From Zygaena filipendulae (taxonomy: Eukaryota; Arthropoda; Insecta; Lepidoptera; Zygaenidae): a DNA stretch of 64,000 bases. Numbering within the stretch: the stretch's first letter is position 1; each line of letters starts with the position of its first letter. The position numbers and the translations under genes were made by a program. Positions 29,773-38,365 of this stretch are shown one piece after another. The DNA lies in contig OU015670.1 of NCBI GenBank assembly GCA_907165275.2, positions 2,817,501-2,881,500 of the forward strand. The letters run 5' to 3'. The notes beneath the pieces are model-generated. The model ran no database searches. It was not told the origin of the DNA and saw only the letters and a program-made list of their open reading frames with translations.

Positions 29773-30349
29773 CAGGGTTGTCCATATTCGCCGGACCCAT
29801 CTGGCAACGCCATAACTTTTGACAGAGATGTCAGATCGCTTAATGACATACCGCGTTTGAAGCGTCAGTCCAAGCAGATTTTTACCATGCAACAATACAC
29901 GCCACGCGAGCGCTCTGAAATAGTTGAAATTTACATTGAACAGAACAAGTCAATTGTGAAAACTCAATTGACTTGTTCTGTTCAATGTAAACTGGCCACC
30001 GCGTTCGCCCGATTTGACGCCGCCTGACTTCTTCTTGTGGGGATATTTGAAGTCAAAGGTTTACGTTAACAAGCCAAGGACCGTAGAAGAGCTCAAGGAC
30101 AACATTCGTGAAGAAATAGCCGCTATTCCGGCCGAAATGTTGGCGAAAACGATGGAAAATGCTGCAAAAAGGGCACAATACGCCATCAACGCCAGAGGCG
30201 GCCATTTGAGAGATATCATATTCAAAAATTGATGTAAACAAATCTACTTGGAACAAATTAAATGATTAAGATTGCCAACCGCCAAATTTTTATTTTTTTC
30301 TTTGATTTTTTAAAAAAAAACATGGGTCCGTCGAATATGGGCAACCCGT
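29773..30349 (+). mobile_element. Internally deleted mariner (DD41D-like) in the Tigger gene
   Basis: Ends CAGGGTTGTCCATATTCG and, inverted, ACGGGTTGCCCATATTCG, in TA duplications (29771-29772; 30350-30351). The interior keeps the transposase start (MQQYTPRERSEIVEIYIEQN at about 29887) and the C-terminal end (PPRSPDLTPPDFFLWGYLKSKVY...RGGHLRDIIFKN, to 30232); the middle is replaced by a perfect hairpin. 577 bp. Confidence 0.88.
29930..29991. repeat. Perfect 27-bp hairpin at the mariner deletion junction
   Basis: 29930-29956 (tttacattgaacagaacaag..) is exactly reverse-complemented at 29965-29991 around an 8-base loop (tgaaaact). The left arm is part of the coding sequence IYIEQNKSI; the right arm is an inverted copy of it placed exactly where the deletion rejoins the 3' coding part. 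Confidence 0.95.
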
Positions 30350-31589
30350 TAGAGGATGGCTTGATAATTTTAAAAAACGTCATGGCATACGTCAGCTGAA
30401 AGTGTCAGGTGAGAAAGTCTCTAGCAATACGGAAGCTGTTCAACCATTCCAAGAAAAATTCCTAAACGAGATAAAAGAAAAGAACCTTTGCCCTGAACAA
30501 ATTTACAATGCCGACGAATCAGGATTGTTTTGGAAGGTTCTGCCGGACAAAACTTTAGCCTCTTCTGCTGAAACTAGCGCTCCTGGGTCGAAAGTGTCTA
30601 AAGAGCGAATAACTTTTATGCCTTGCGCAAACTCTACAGGGAATCACAAATTACCATTGCTAGTTGTGGGGAAGGCAAAAAAGCCAAGATCTTTTGGATC
30701 TGTAAAATTACCAGTGCATTATGAAGGGCAGAGGCGTGCTTGGGTAACCAGAGATATTTTTCTCGAGTGGTTTAGAGGCCATTTTGTTCCTGAAGTCAAA
30801 CGCCATTTAAAAAAAATGGGACTGCCACAAAAAGCATTGCTACTCTTAGACAATGCCCCTGGACATCCAAATGCTGAAGATTTGACAACAGAAGACGGCA
30901 ACTTCTCTGTACTGTACATGCCTCCAAATTGTACGCCTTTGATCCAACCTATGGATCAAAACGTAATCCAAAATGTCAAGATAAATTACAAAAAGAAACT
31001 CCTGATTCAAATGTTCGTGCAGCAAGAAGCCGATGAGGCTTTAACCTTGCATGATGTTATAAAAAGCGTCACAATTAAAGACGCCATTTTTTCGCTAGCG
31101 CAATGTTGGGATCATGTATCATCGTCTCTTATCGAAAAATCTTGGAAGCCTCTTTGGCCTGAAAAAATAAATTCAACAGAAGATAGATCAGAAGAAAATG
31201 ATGACTTCGACGTAGAAGACGATCTCCCGCTCAGTCTTTTACGTAATCGTGGTTATACAGAAGAAACCATTTCCACTTTCTTGTCCATGAGTGAAGAGGA
31301 GAATTGCACAGATCCTATAACTGATGATGAGATCATAACCCAAATAACGCAAGAGAATGACGAGTCTTTAGCTGAAGATTATTTTGCTTCAAATGTCAAG
31401 AAAATTACTCATTCACAAGCCATATCATCTGTGAACACTTGCTTGGAGTGGGCTGAAGAAAATGACCTGTCCTTATCGGAAAAGATGATGCTACGTAACT
31501 TGAGGGACAAAGCTTTTTTGTGGTCCATCAACAGGACTCGCCAAACTAAACTAAACTCTTATTCGTCTGTGGACGCAAATAACCTCTAA

Positions 31590-32149
31590 AGTTCTAAACA
31601 ATAGTTTTAACGATAATATAAACAATAAAAAAGTAGTAAAAGTTCAAAGTTGATATAATTTTTTCCAAAATACCTGTCAGTGTTACTTTTCACGAGTAAT
31701 TCGTATGTTTTAAAACTCCTCTGTGTTAGATTCACAACTTGACATTAGCGGGATTGTTGTGGTTGTTACAATAAAAGCCATCATTAAAGAAGTGAAAGAT
31801 TCGGCTACATACCTAGTGTCACTCTGTTTCTTTCCCATCTTTTTGAGCAGTTTCTCTTTGGTGTTTACCCATTGTTTCTCTTCCTCGGACGACTCGCCGT
31901 CCGATTTGGTGCGCTCGCGCATCGTATGGATTTTTTTGTTGATTTTCTGTAATTATTATTATAGCAAATTCAATAATAGCCATGCTATCTGGGGCTCCAA
32001 CATCCATTAACACTAAACTTTAAATATTATCATATTATAGAAATCAGAATATTTTGGCACATATTATATGTATATGGTTTATGGCAATTCTGGAATAGGG
32101 TATTCCAACTGTTTTTGAAAACTGTTTTAAATTAATCCTGTGATCATGT
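31590..32149 (-). other. Tigger 3' region with an exon-like minus-strand ORF
   Basis: 31818-31922 on the minus strand encodes MRERTKSDGESSEEEKQWVNTKEKLLKKMGKKQSDTR and then meets GTATGT, a good splice donor. It is charged, low in bias towards repeats, and reads like the first exon of a conserved gene that I cannot name. It may be a captured host exon or a fragment of another element. The rest of the stretch shows nothing. Confidence 0.35.
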
Positions 32150-32601
32150 CTTTTCTTGTGGCAACACTGACGTGAACAGCTGTTTTTTTTTTGTAAATTC
32201 CGATTTATTTTGTGTTTCTTAGGATTGTTTCAAGTGTTTATTATCTGAATCTAATATCAGAGTGTCATTTGAGATAATTCTTTGTAAAGTTAGTGTTTAC
32301 TGAACATTTGAGGAATTATTTGGAAAATAAGAACTGTAGGTATCGGTAGGATTGTATTTATAATTTAGATCTGTGTTTGGCGATTCATTGATTGCATGTC
32401 TATCAATATTGTTATTTGCCAATAAATAAATAATCAATCTATTCAGTGCTGATTTTTAACAGCACTAATTTAAAGCTAATTACGAATTTATAAATTTTAC
32501 ACGTAAGTGGTAGTTATCACCTACCCGTCAGACTAAAGTATTCTCGCATTGTTCTGTTGGGCAACATATCCTTGCTTATTTTTTTTTAACGTTATTCGGA
32601 A

Positions 32602-33849
32602 ATGACGACCCGCAGAGCCTTATTGCGCCAGGAGGAGTTGAAACTTCAAATGGCTTTACTAGAATTAAGGACCACCAGGGATTTGTGTGCTCAATTGAGC
32701 AGTGAAAGAGAGGATAACGAGAAGGAATTATTGCAACTACTTGATAGGAATAATAAACTAAAAAATGAGCTGTCTGTATTGCATTGTGAATGTAATAACA
32801 TAAATGAGGATCGGTTAAAACTACAAAACATTGTAGATACATTTCAACAGTGTAGTGCTGAGTATGAGCAGGCCCTGAAGCAGATCACTACACTGGAGAA
32901 AGAGTTGCATGACGCCCACGAGTACATCACTCAACTGGAGGAGGCCAACCACAACACCAACGTACAGCACACTCAAAGCTTATTTGAGGAATTAGTTGAC
33001 AGGGCCCCGCAGTTGGTTACTGCTGCAATCCAAGAGTCCTCCAGTGTCATCGACTTAACTGATGACACCTTACCCACGCAGAGACTAGTGAAATGCAGCC
33101 ATAACAAACTAAAAAAGTATATAAAAATTAATAAATATATCCAGAAAACTAACAAATTAATAAAAAAAAAAAATTTGTCATCAAAAATTTTAAAAACAAG
33201 TAGGTTAAATGTCAAATTAGTTGATGAATTACAGTTAAATGCTTCAAAGTTGGAGAACAGTAAATTAAAATATGAAACTGACACGCAAGTGTTGGAGCTA
33301 AAAATTTCTAGTTTGGAAAGTTCTCTTAGATCATTGAACTGTAAGTATGAAAGCTCACAAAAGACTATAAATGAATATTCTTTGGCAATGAATGAGGTTT
33401 TAAAGCTTTCCAACTCCAATATGGAACGGTATGACTCCCTGATCAACAATCACACTTGTAAATGTAGGCATAAGTGTGATCGTCAGTCGATTGGCAGTTT
33501 ACCTTCTTCTGGTACATCTTGTAATGCTACACCTAGTATAATAGTGGATAAGTGTAATAGTTCCTTCAATACAAAGACAACAAAACCGAACTTGATTATA
33601 TATAGTGATGAAATTGGAAAGAATATGGGTAAATTACTAAATTGTTACCTAAAGGGCTCTAGTGCAATCAATAACTGTCTGCCTTTCAGTAGTTTGGATA
33701 ATAATATTATAAATTTAATAACAAAGGACAGTAATGTAAACATAAATACCACATTGGTTCTTTTTATAGGCAATAGAGGAAGTGTAAATAGGAATACTTT
33801 ATTCAAATTTTATGAAAGTTTAAATAAATTAAATATAAAAAAGTTATAA
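32602..33849 (+). CDS. LINE ORF1, coiled coil plus first part of esterase-like domain
   Basis: 415 residues from the ATG at 32602 (MTTRRALLRQEELKLQMALL). Residues 10-125 are a long coiled coil rich in E/K/L/Q. A basic patch follows (NKLKKYIKINKYIQKTNKLIKKKN). A second coiled region precedes IIYSDEIGKNMGKLL, which resembles block I of an SGNH/GDSL esterase, and LVLFIGNRGSVN resembles block III. CR1/L2-type ORF1 proteins commonly carry such esterase domains. The stop TAA overlaps the ATG of the next ORF as TAATG. The codons before it (ata aaa aag) contain an A AAA AAG heptamer. Copy 2 ORF1 (61309) is clearly related but diverged. Confidence 0.75.
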   Translation: MTTRRALLRQEELKLQMALLELRTTRDLCAQLSSEREDNEKELLQLLDRNNKLKNELSVLHCECNNINEDRLKLQNIVDTFQQCSAEYEQALKQITTLEKELHDAHEYITQLEEANHNTNVQHTQSLFEELVDRAPQLVTAAIQESSSVIDLTDDTLPTQRLVKCSHNKLKKYIKINKYIQKTNKLIKKKNLSSKILKTSRLNVKLVDELQLNASKLENSKLKYETDTQVLELKISSLESSLRSLNCKYESSQKTINEYSLAMNEVLKLSNSNMERYDSLINNHTCKCRHKCDRQSIGSLPSSGTSCNATPSIIVDKCNSSFNTKTTKPNLIIYSDEIGKNMGKLLNCYLKGSSAINNCLPFSSLDNNIINLITKDSNVNINTTLVLFIGNRGSVNRNTLFKFYESLNKLNIKKL

Positions 33850-34178
33850 TGTTTTCATTTCCTTATTGTAATCAGTTGCCACAAGAAGAAAATTACATTA
33901 GATATAAGCTAAATATATCACTGCACAATTGGTGTATATTTAACAATAAGTTCCACTTAATTGACTCTAACAAATATGTTAGTAATTATTATACCTTGAC
34001 AAATGGTAAGTATTACTTACCTACTTATTATAAAAAACAAATAGCTATGTCGCTATGTTATTATATTGACATATCAGCCAAAAATTTGGCTAATAATACC
34101 ACTGCTTTTATTGAGCAGTCAAAATGTAAAATTGACAATACCATGGGGCTTAGCCCAAATGAAAATTTTTTAAATTAG
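33849..34178 (+). CDS. LINE ORF1b, second part of esterase-like domain
   Basis: 110 residues in the -1 frame relative to ORF1, starting MFSFPYCNQLPQEENYIRYKLN. It reads as the continuation of the SGNH-like fold: FHLIDSNKYVSN and LTNGKYYLPTYYKKQIAMSL match the end of such domains, where a G-x-H motif normally carries the catalytic His (here GKYYL; copy 2 has GRHYL). Conserved in copy 2 at 62553-62906, where it has no ATG. The end of the ORF overlaps the ORF2 frame by 16 nt and is the proposed frameshift site. Confidence 0.62.
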   Translation: MFSFPYCNQLPQEENYIRYKLNISLHNWCIFNNKFHLIDSNKYVSNYYTLTNGKYYLPTYYKKQIAMSLCYYIDISAKNLANNTTAFIEQSKCKIDNTMGLSPNENFLN

Positions 34179-37123
34179 CTATTCAGACAACAGAGGAATC
34201 CTCTAGCAATTTGGTAAAAAATACATTAGATTCCATAGTTGTGTATAATGGTAACTTTAAAAGAAATAAACAAAAAAAACCAAAGGATGTAAAATATACT
34301 AAGTTAGTTCATCAAAACATACAGTGTATTAGAGGTAAAGATTTGGAAATAGAGTTATTTCTAAATAGCAATAACATAGATATTCTGTGTATAACAGAAC
34401 ACTGGCTAAGAGCCGGTGAATTTATATTTAATTTCAGCAACCACCGGATTGGTAGTTCTTTCACCAGAGTGAACTCAATACATGGTGGCTCATTAATAAT
34501 ATTAAATAAAAATATTAAGTTTAAAGAACGGAAAGACCTTGTGGGTGTCTCTGTTGAGCGAACTATAGAGATTGCTGCTGTGGAATTGGAGCAACTCATT
34601 GTTTTGTGTGTTTATAGACCACCAACATCAAATTACGAATTATTTGAAAGTTCCATGGAATCGGTATTATTTAAAATATCAGAGTCAAATAAAAAATTGG
34701 TTGTATGTGGTGACTTTAATATAAATATATTGGATAATTGTTCACTGGCTGCTAGACTTATAAGTTTGCACCAATCATTTGATCTCACACACCAGTTTAT
34801 GGAGCCTACTAGAGTAACTGCTACTAGTGCCACTTGTCTAGATAATATTTTTACCGATATAATGCCAATTTGCAAATGTATAATTAGCAAGTTGGATTCT
34901 GATCATCTTGGCCAGTTAATTAAATTTGAATATAATGTAAAGAAAACTACTTCTAGAAAGAAAATAAATTTTGTCCCAGTCACTTCAGATCGTTTGGACA
35001 GAATGCGGAATGAGCTCGTACAGGCGCTGCCCTTTCTTCCAGAAAACTTAAGTCCTAATGACATGTACAACATGTTCTTTCAATCCTTTATTAAACAGTT
35101 TAATTCCGTATTTACGTCTAAGTCGACAATGATATCCAGTTCACCAGTTTTTAGTGAATGGGCTAATATTAAACTACATAATAATAGGAAAAAATTATAC
35201 GAACTATATGAGGAAAGGCAATTCGATACGAGTAAAGAGTTCAGAGAATATGTAAGACAATGTTCTAAGAAATTTAAAAAGGACTGCATTTCAGCAAAAT
35301 CTCTTTATTTGAGCAATAAGATTAAAAATAGTTTTGATAAAATTAAAACCACTTGGAAAATTATAAATGAGGAGACTGGTCGAAAAAAAAGTTTCGATAT
35401 TGAACATAAGTTAAATATAGATGGTAAAATTATAAGTAAAGGTTTAGAAGTTGCTACGGCTTTTGAATCCTTTTTTGCTGACATACCAGTTTCCACAACT
35501 AAGTCTTTGAACTCGTCCCCCTCTGGCGCCATAGCACTTTTAGAGGCTAATGTAGTCAAAAGTGACTTGGATTTCAGTTTTGATAGGGTTAGTCCCGTAG
35601 ACATTATTAAAGCATTTAAATTAATAAATGTAAAAAAAACAGGTGATCTTTGGGGAATTTCTGTTGACGTGGTTAAATATATAATAAACGTTGTAGCACC
35701 CGACTTAGCGGTAATCTTTAATAACTGTGTTGACAGTGGTGTCTTTCCTGATCTTATGAAACACAGTAAAGTAATACCATTGTTTAAATCGGGTAGTACT
35801 TCTGATCCCACTAACTTCAGACCGATTTCTGTGCTACCCACATTTAGTAAAATTTTTGAAAAATTAATTTTAGATCAATTGTTGAATTATTTTGTTAATA
35901 ATGATCTATTACATAATAAACAATTTGGCTTTACTCGTGGTCGTTCGACTACTGATGCTGGGGTTGAGTTGATAAAAAATATTTTTGCCGCCTGGGAGGA
36001 GTCGCGTGATGTTTTGGGTATTTTCTGTGATTTGTCCAAGGCTTTTGATTGCGTACACCACGAAATTTTGATCAGAAAATTACACCACTACGGAATCAGA
36101 GGCGTCGCCCAGAATTTACTAAAATCGTATCTAAACGATCGAATCCAAAAAGTAAAAGTAGATGGAAAGGTATCTTCTGGATCTCAAGTCACTATGGGCG
36201 TACCACAGGGCTCGATTTTGGGGCCTTTCTTATTTCTTGTTTACATAAATGATTTGCCTTACCTTGTCAAGGAAAATCATATTGTATTGTTTGCAGATGA
36301 CACTTCACTTCTATTTAAAATTAAGCGCCAGCAACTGATAATTGACGATGTAAACAATGCTCTCTCAATGGTAGTAAATTGGTTTAATGTAAATAACTTA
36401 CTTTTAAATGAGAAAAAAACAAAATGTATCAAATTTACCACACCGAATGTAAGGCAAGTCAACACTAACGTATTAATAAAGAATGAGAGCGTGGCACTAT
36501 CGAATACCACAGTCTTCTTAGGTATAACTTTGGATGCCAAGCTTCAGTGGGGTCCGCATATAGAGGGTTTATCGAGTAGACTAAGTTCTGCTGCTTTTGC
36601 GGTCAGAAAAATTCGTCAATTAACAAATGTAGATACTGCTAGATTAGTTTATTTTAGCTACTTCCACAGCATTATGTCATACGGTATTCTGTTGTGGGGT
36701 AATGCTGCTGATATTAATAGCGTTTTTGTTTTACAGAAAAGAGCTGTTCGTGCTATCTATAAGATGGGGCCCAGAGAGTCGCTCAGGGACAAATTTAAGG
36801 AAATAAATATAATGACAGTACACTGTCAATATATTTACGAAAATTTGATCTATGTACATAAAAATAAATCCCTATTTAAGAAGAATTCAGATTTGCACAG
36901 TATAAATACTAGAAATAAGCATAAACTTGCAGTGCCCGTTGCTAGGCTCCATAAAACTAGTAAATCTTTTGTAGTTGGTTGTGTGAAATTATATAACAAA
37001 GTACCGAGCAATGTAATAGAACTCTCCATCAATAAATTCAAAAGTTATGTTAAACAGGTACTGATTTCAAAAGCATATTATAGTATAAATGATTACATGA
37101 ATGATGAGCATGCTTGGCAATGA
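34163..37123 (+). CDS. LINE ORF2, endonuclease-reverse transcriptase without start codon
   Basis: Open from 34163; there is no ATG before the endonuclease, so it is probably made by frameshift from ORF1b. The APE-type endonuclease spans about residues 50-280 (LVHQNIQCIRGK, ITEHWL, GGSLIILNKN, VYRPPTSN, VVCGDFNINIL, LDNIF, SKLDSDHLG). The reverse transcriptase has FKSGSTSDPTNFRPISVLPTFSKIFEK, NKQFGFTRGRSTTDA, GIFCDLSKAFDCVHH, MGVPQGSILGPFLFLVYINDLP and VLFADDTSLL (catalytic YxDD-type FADD at about residue 710). The C-terminus has ILLWGNAADINSVFVLQKRAVRAIY, typical of the CR1/Jockey group. Intact. Confidence 0.88.
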   Translation, partial: KFFKLAIQTTEESSSNLVKNTLDSIVVYNGNFKRNKQKKPKDVKYTKLVHQNIQCIRGKDLEIELFLNSNNIDILCITEHWLRAGEFIFNFSNHRIGSSFTRVNSIHGGSLIILNKNIKFKERKDLVGVSVERTIEIAAVELEQLIVLCVYRPPTSNYELFESSMESVLFKISESNKKLVVCGDFNINILDNCSLAARLISLHQSFDLTHQFMEPTRVTATSATCLDNIFTDIMPICKCIISKLDSDHLGQLIKFEYNVKKTTSRKKINFVPVTSDRLDRMRNELVQALPFLPENLSPNDMYNMFFQSFIKQFNSVFTSKSTMISSSPVFSEWANIKLHNNRKKLYELYEERQFDTSKEFREYVRQCSKKFKKDCISAKSLYLSNKIKNSFDKIKTTWKIINEETGRKKSFDIEHKLNIDGKIISKGLEVATAFESFFADIPVSTTKSLNSSPSGAIALLEANVVKSDLDFSFDRVSPVDIIKAFKLINVKKTGDLWGISVDVVKYIINVVAPDLAVIFNNCVDSGVFPDLMKHSKVIPLFKSGSTSDPTNFRPISVLPTFSKIFEKLILDQLLNYFVNNDLLHNKQFGFTRGRSTTDAGVELIKNIFAAWEESRDVLGIFCDLSKAFDCVHHEILIRKLHHYGIRGVAQNLLKSYLNDRIQKVKVDGKVSSGSQVTMGVPQGSILGPFLFLVYINDLPYLVKENHIVLFADDTSLLFKIKRQQLIIDDVNNALSMVVNWFNVNNLLLNEKKTKCIKFTTPNVRQVNTNVLIKNESVALSNTTVFLGITLDAKLQWGPHIEGLSSRLSSAAFAVRKIRQLTNVDTARLVYFSYFHSIMSYGILLWGNAADINSVFVLQKRAVRAIYKMGPRESLRDKFKEINIMTVHCQYIYENLIYVHKNKSLFKKNSDLHSINTRNKHKLAVPVARLHKTSKSFVVGCVKLYNKVPSNVIELSINKFKSYVKQVLISKAYYSINDYMNDEHAWQ
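34169..34204 (+). promoter_or_regulatory. Candidate -1 ribosomal frameshift signal, copy 1
   Basis: T TTA AAT (34169-34175) is in X XXY YYZ phase with ORF1b and directly precedes its TAG stop; an overlapping T TTT TTA is also in phase (34166-34172). A slip of -1 enters the ORF2 frame, open from 34163. Downstream, AGAGG-AAT-CCTCT (34192-34204) can form a hairpin. The same arrangement occurs at 62897-62933. Confidence 0.55.
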
Positions 37124-37505
37124 GCTAAGTATTTCGGTAGACTTGTAGTAAAGTTGTGTAGGTATTTTATGGCGGTGAACAAATATTAAATAAAATTAAG
37201 TATTGACATGATAAAGACATAATTATATAATGACTCTGTACCTAATAATTAATTTGTTTAGTTACGACTCTTTGTTCGTGCGTACCTAATTGGTTGTAAT
37301 TTTGATATTATCTATTATATAACTTTGAACTGACAGCATGCTACTGAGGAGTTTGTTGCACAGCTTCTTCTTCTCAGAGCACTGGGAGGCTCAGAGGCGT
37401 GGACGTTTTATGGGTGCTGTCATGAAAATTGTATTTTTTGACGTCAAAAAGAGCCACATTAGGGGCCAATTTTGAATAAAGTTATTTGACTTTGACTTTG
37501 ACTTT
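37124..37505 (+). other. LINE copy 1 3' UTR and tail
   Basis: AT-rich UTR with gtttgttgcacagcttcttcttctcagagc (37350-37380), an aataaag at about 37474, and terminal ttgactttgactttgacttt. Such repeat tails replace poly-A in CR1-group elements. Confidence 0.7.
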
Positions 37506-37579
37506 AAAATAGATCAGTTTATGACTAAATAGACAATTTACACCTTACGTATTTTATGGTACCTAATTATTATGTAAAT

Positions 37580-37696
37580 GTACGGTAAGCAACGAGCCGG
37601 GCTTTTTATTTGCATTACGACTGTAGTCCTTACGCTGCTTGTAATAAGAGCGTTCCCAAGGTCAATATGTAAAGCCCAGCTCGTTGCTTACTGTAC
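37580..37696. mobile_element. Small MITE, about 117 bp
   Basis: 26-bp arms gtac.gtaagcaacgagc.gggcttt (37580-37605) and the inverse (37671-37696) with two mismatches; non-coding centre. Lies in the Tigger 3' region. Confidence 0.75.
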
Positions 37697-37834
37697 CTCT
37701 TAAACTATGTATATAATTAAACACTATTTTAAGAATAAAATTTTTTTTTCTCCTTACATACTATAATCCGAACGCTTCGTGAGTCCGAACAGGGGTTAGT
37801 TTTTGCTAGTTCGGATTATCAAGGCTCTACTGTA

Positions 37835-37909
37835 ATCCCAAAAAACCACACAAATGGGGCTATAAGATTTTTGTACTAAGGGGACAAGGATCAGAGCAAA
37901 AAAAGAATG
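37835..37909 (+). pseudogene. piggyBac transposase, continuation after Tigger
   Basis: NPKKPHKWGYKIFVLRGQGSE joins in frame to the part ending at 29206, then stops. Followed by GC-rich sequence of unknown origin (37912-37990). Confidence 0.85.
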
Positions 37910-38365
37910 TGTAGGGTGCGGTGCGTCTCGGGCGACCGGGGCGTTTCGGCCCGCGATTCGGTCCGTATAACCAAGATTGGTTGGTAGGACCCTGGGTTGG
38001 AGGTGGATTGTCCATTATTCATTACAAAGTCCACCGACGGCATCCAGTACTCCAATGATGCCACCAGACACTAATGATACGGAATTGATTCGTCAGTTTT
38101 CACAACAAAATACAGATATGTCTACCGACGCACATTCTTCTGGACATCATGTTTATTCAGTACAAAATCCATCACCGGAATCTAATTCTTTAATGACACC
38201 GCAGAACACAACTGACATTTCTACTCATGCAGACATCCGTTCCTATCTTGTGAACTTTGAGTTGACAAAATATAATCAATAGTGTAATGATTACAATAAG
38301 CACTTTACAGTCATTGGAATAAGCAATTAAAAATTTAATGATTATTTTATACTTTCATTTCATTC

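Larger units (their letters stand above)
29409..31589 (+). pseudogene. Tigger/Jerky-like transposase split by mariner
   Basis: Part 1 (29409-29772): MVPTPKRKHKTLTIAEKCTILDSL, a CENP-B N-type helix-turn-helix, then a second HTH (LEEALFTWFLEQRRRHIPLSGEVVMEKA). Part 2 (30352-31589): DDE_1 catalytic core with IYNADESGLFWK (Asp), LPLLVVGKAKKPR, ALLLLDNAPGHP (Asp) and NCTPLIQPMDQNVI (Asp), then an acidic C-terminus. Subtracting the mariner and one TA joins SDFSASRGWLDNFKKRHGIRQLK in frame, so the gene was intact before that insertion. About 530 residues. It would catalyse TA-targeted transposition of Tigger. Confidence 0.9.
32150..37505 (+). mobile_element. CR1/Daphne-like LINE, copy 1
   Basis: 5' UTR with a start motif shared with copy 2 (tggcaacactgacgtgaacagctgtttt at about 32158, compare about 60052), three coding regions in successive -1 frames, a 3' UTR with a 'gtttgttgcacagcttcttcttctcag' word, and a tail of tgactt repeats (37485-37505), as in many lepidopteran LINEs. 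The whole coding region is open. No clear target duplication. Confidence 0.8.
29207..37832 (+). mobile_element. Tigger/pogo transposon with nested mariner and LINE
   Basis: Ends CAGTAGAGCCTCGATAATCCG (29207) and its reverse complement with one change (to 37832), inside TA duplications (29205-29206; 37833-37834). A second internal echo reads taatccgaac (left, 29236) and ataatccgaac (37771). The element holds a Jerky/Tigger transposase, a deleted mariner (29773-30349), a CR1/Daphne-like LINE (about 32150-37505) and a MITE (37580-37696). Confidence 0.9.
27905..37911 (+). mobile_element. piggyBac transposon, 3' truncated, with Tigger insertion
   Basis: TTAA (27901-27904) is followed by CCCTTTGTAGACTCG, a typical piggyBac terminus, with a subterminal palindrome at about 28278 (tgtaacatttctgttaca) echoing gtgacatttctgtaaca near the end. 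The transposase ORF follows. Homology ends about 37909, where unrelated GC-rich sequence begins; no right terminus with TTAA was found. Confidence 0.75.
27644..38282 (+). pseudogene. Harbinger 2 MADF-type gene split by nested elements
   Basis: Exon 1 (27644-27782, MEQFIEVVTQFPVLWNTQLKDYHNLIKKDVVWKQIVEEI) is the start of a MADF domain ending at GTGAGT. The matching C-terminal sequence appears only at about 38010-38282 (TPMMPPDTNDTELIRQFSQQNTDMS...YLVNFELTKYNQ). The intron received piggyBac at TTAA (27901), later invaded by Tigger. The middle of the protein is missing, apparently lost with the 3' half of piggyBac. Pairing the two exons is inference from their position next to a convergent Harbinger transposase exon. 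Confidence 0.5.

Noticed and set aside
33840..33850. Explaining the ORF1/ORF1b frame change as a sequencing error in the A6 run
   Set aside because: The same -1 offset occurs in the diverged copy 2 at the equivalent position, so a local error in copy 1 is not sufficient; true cause left open.
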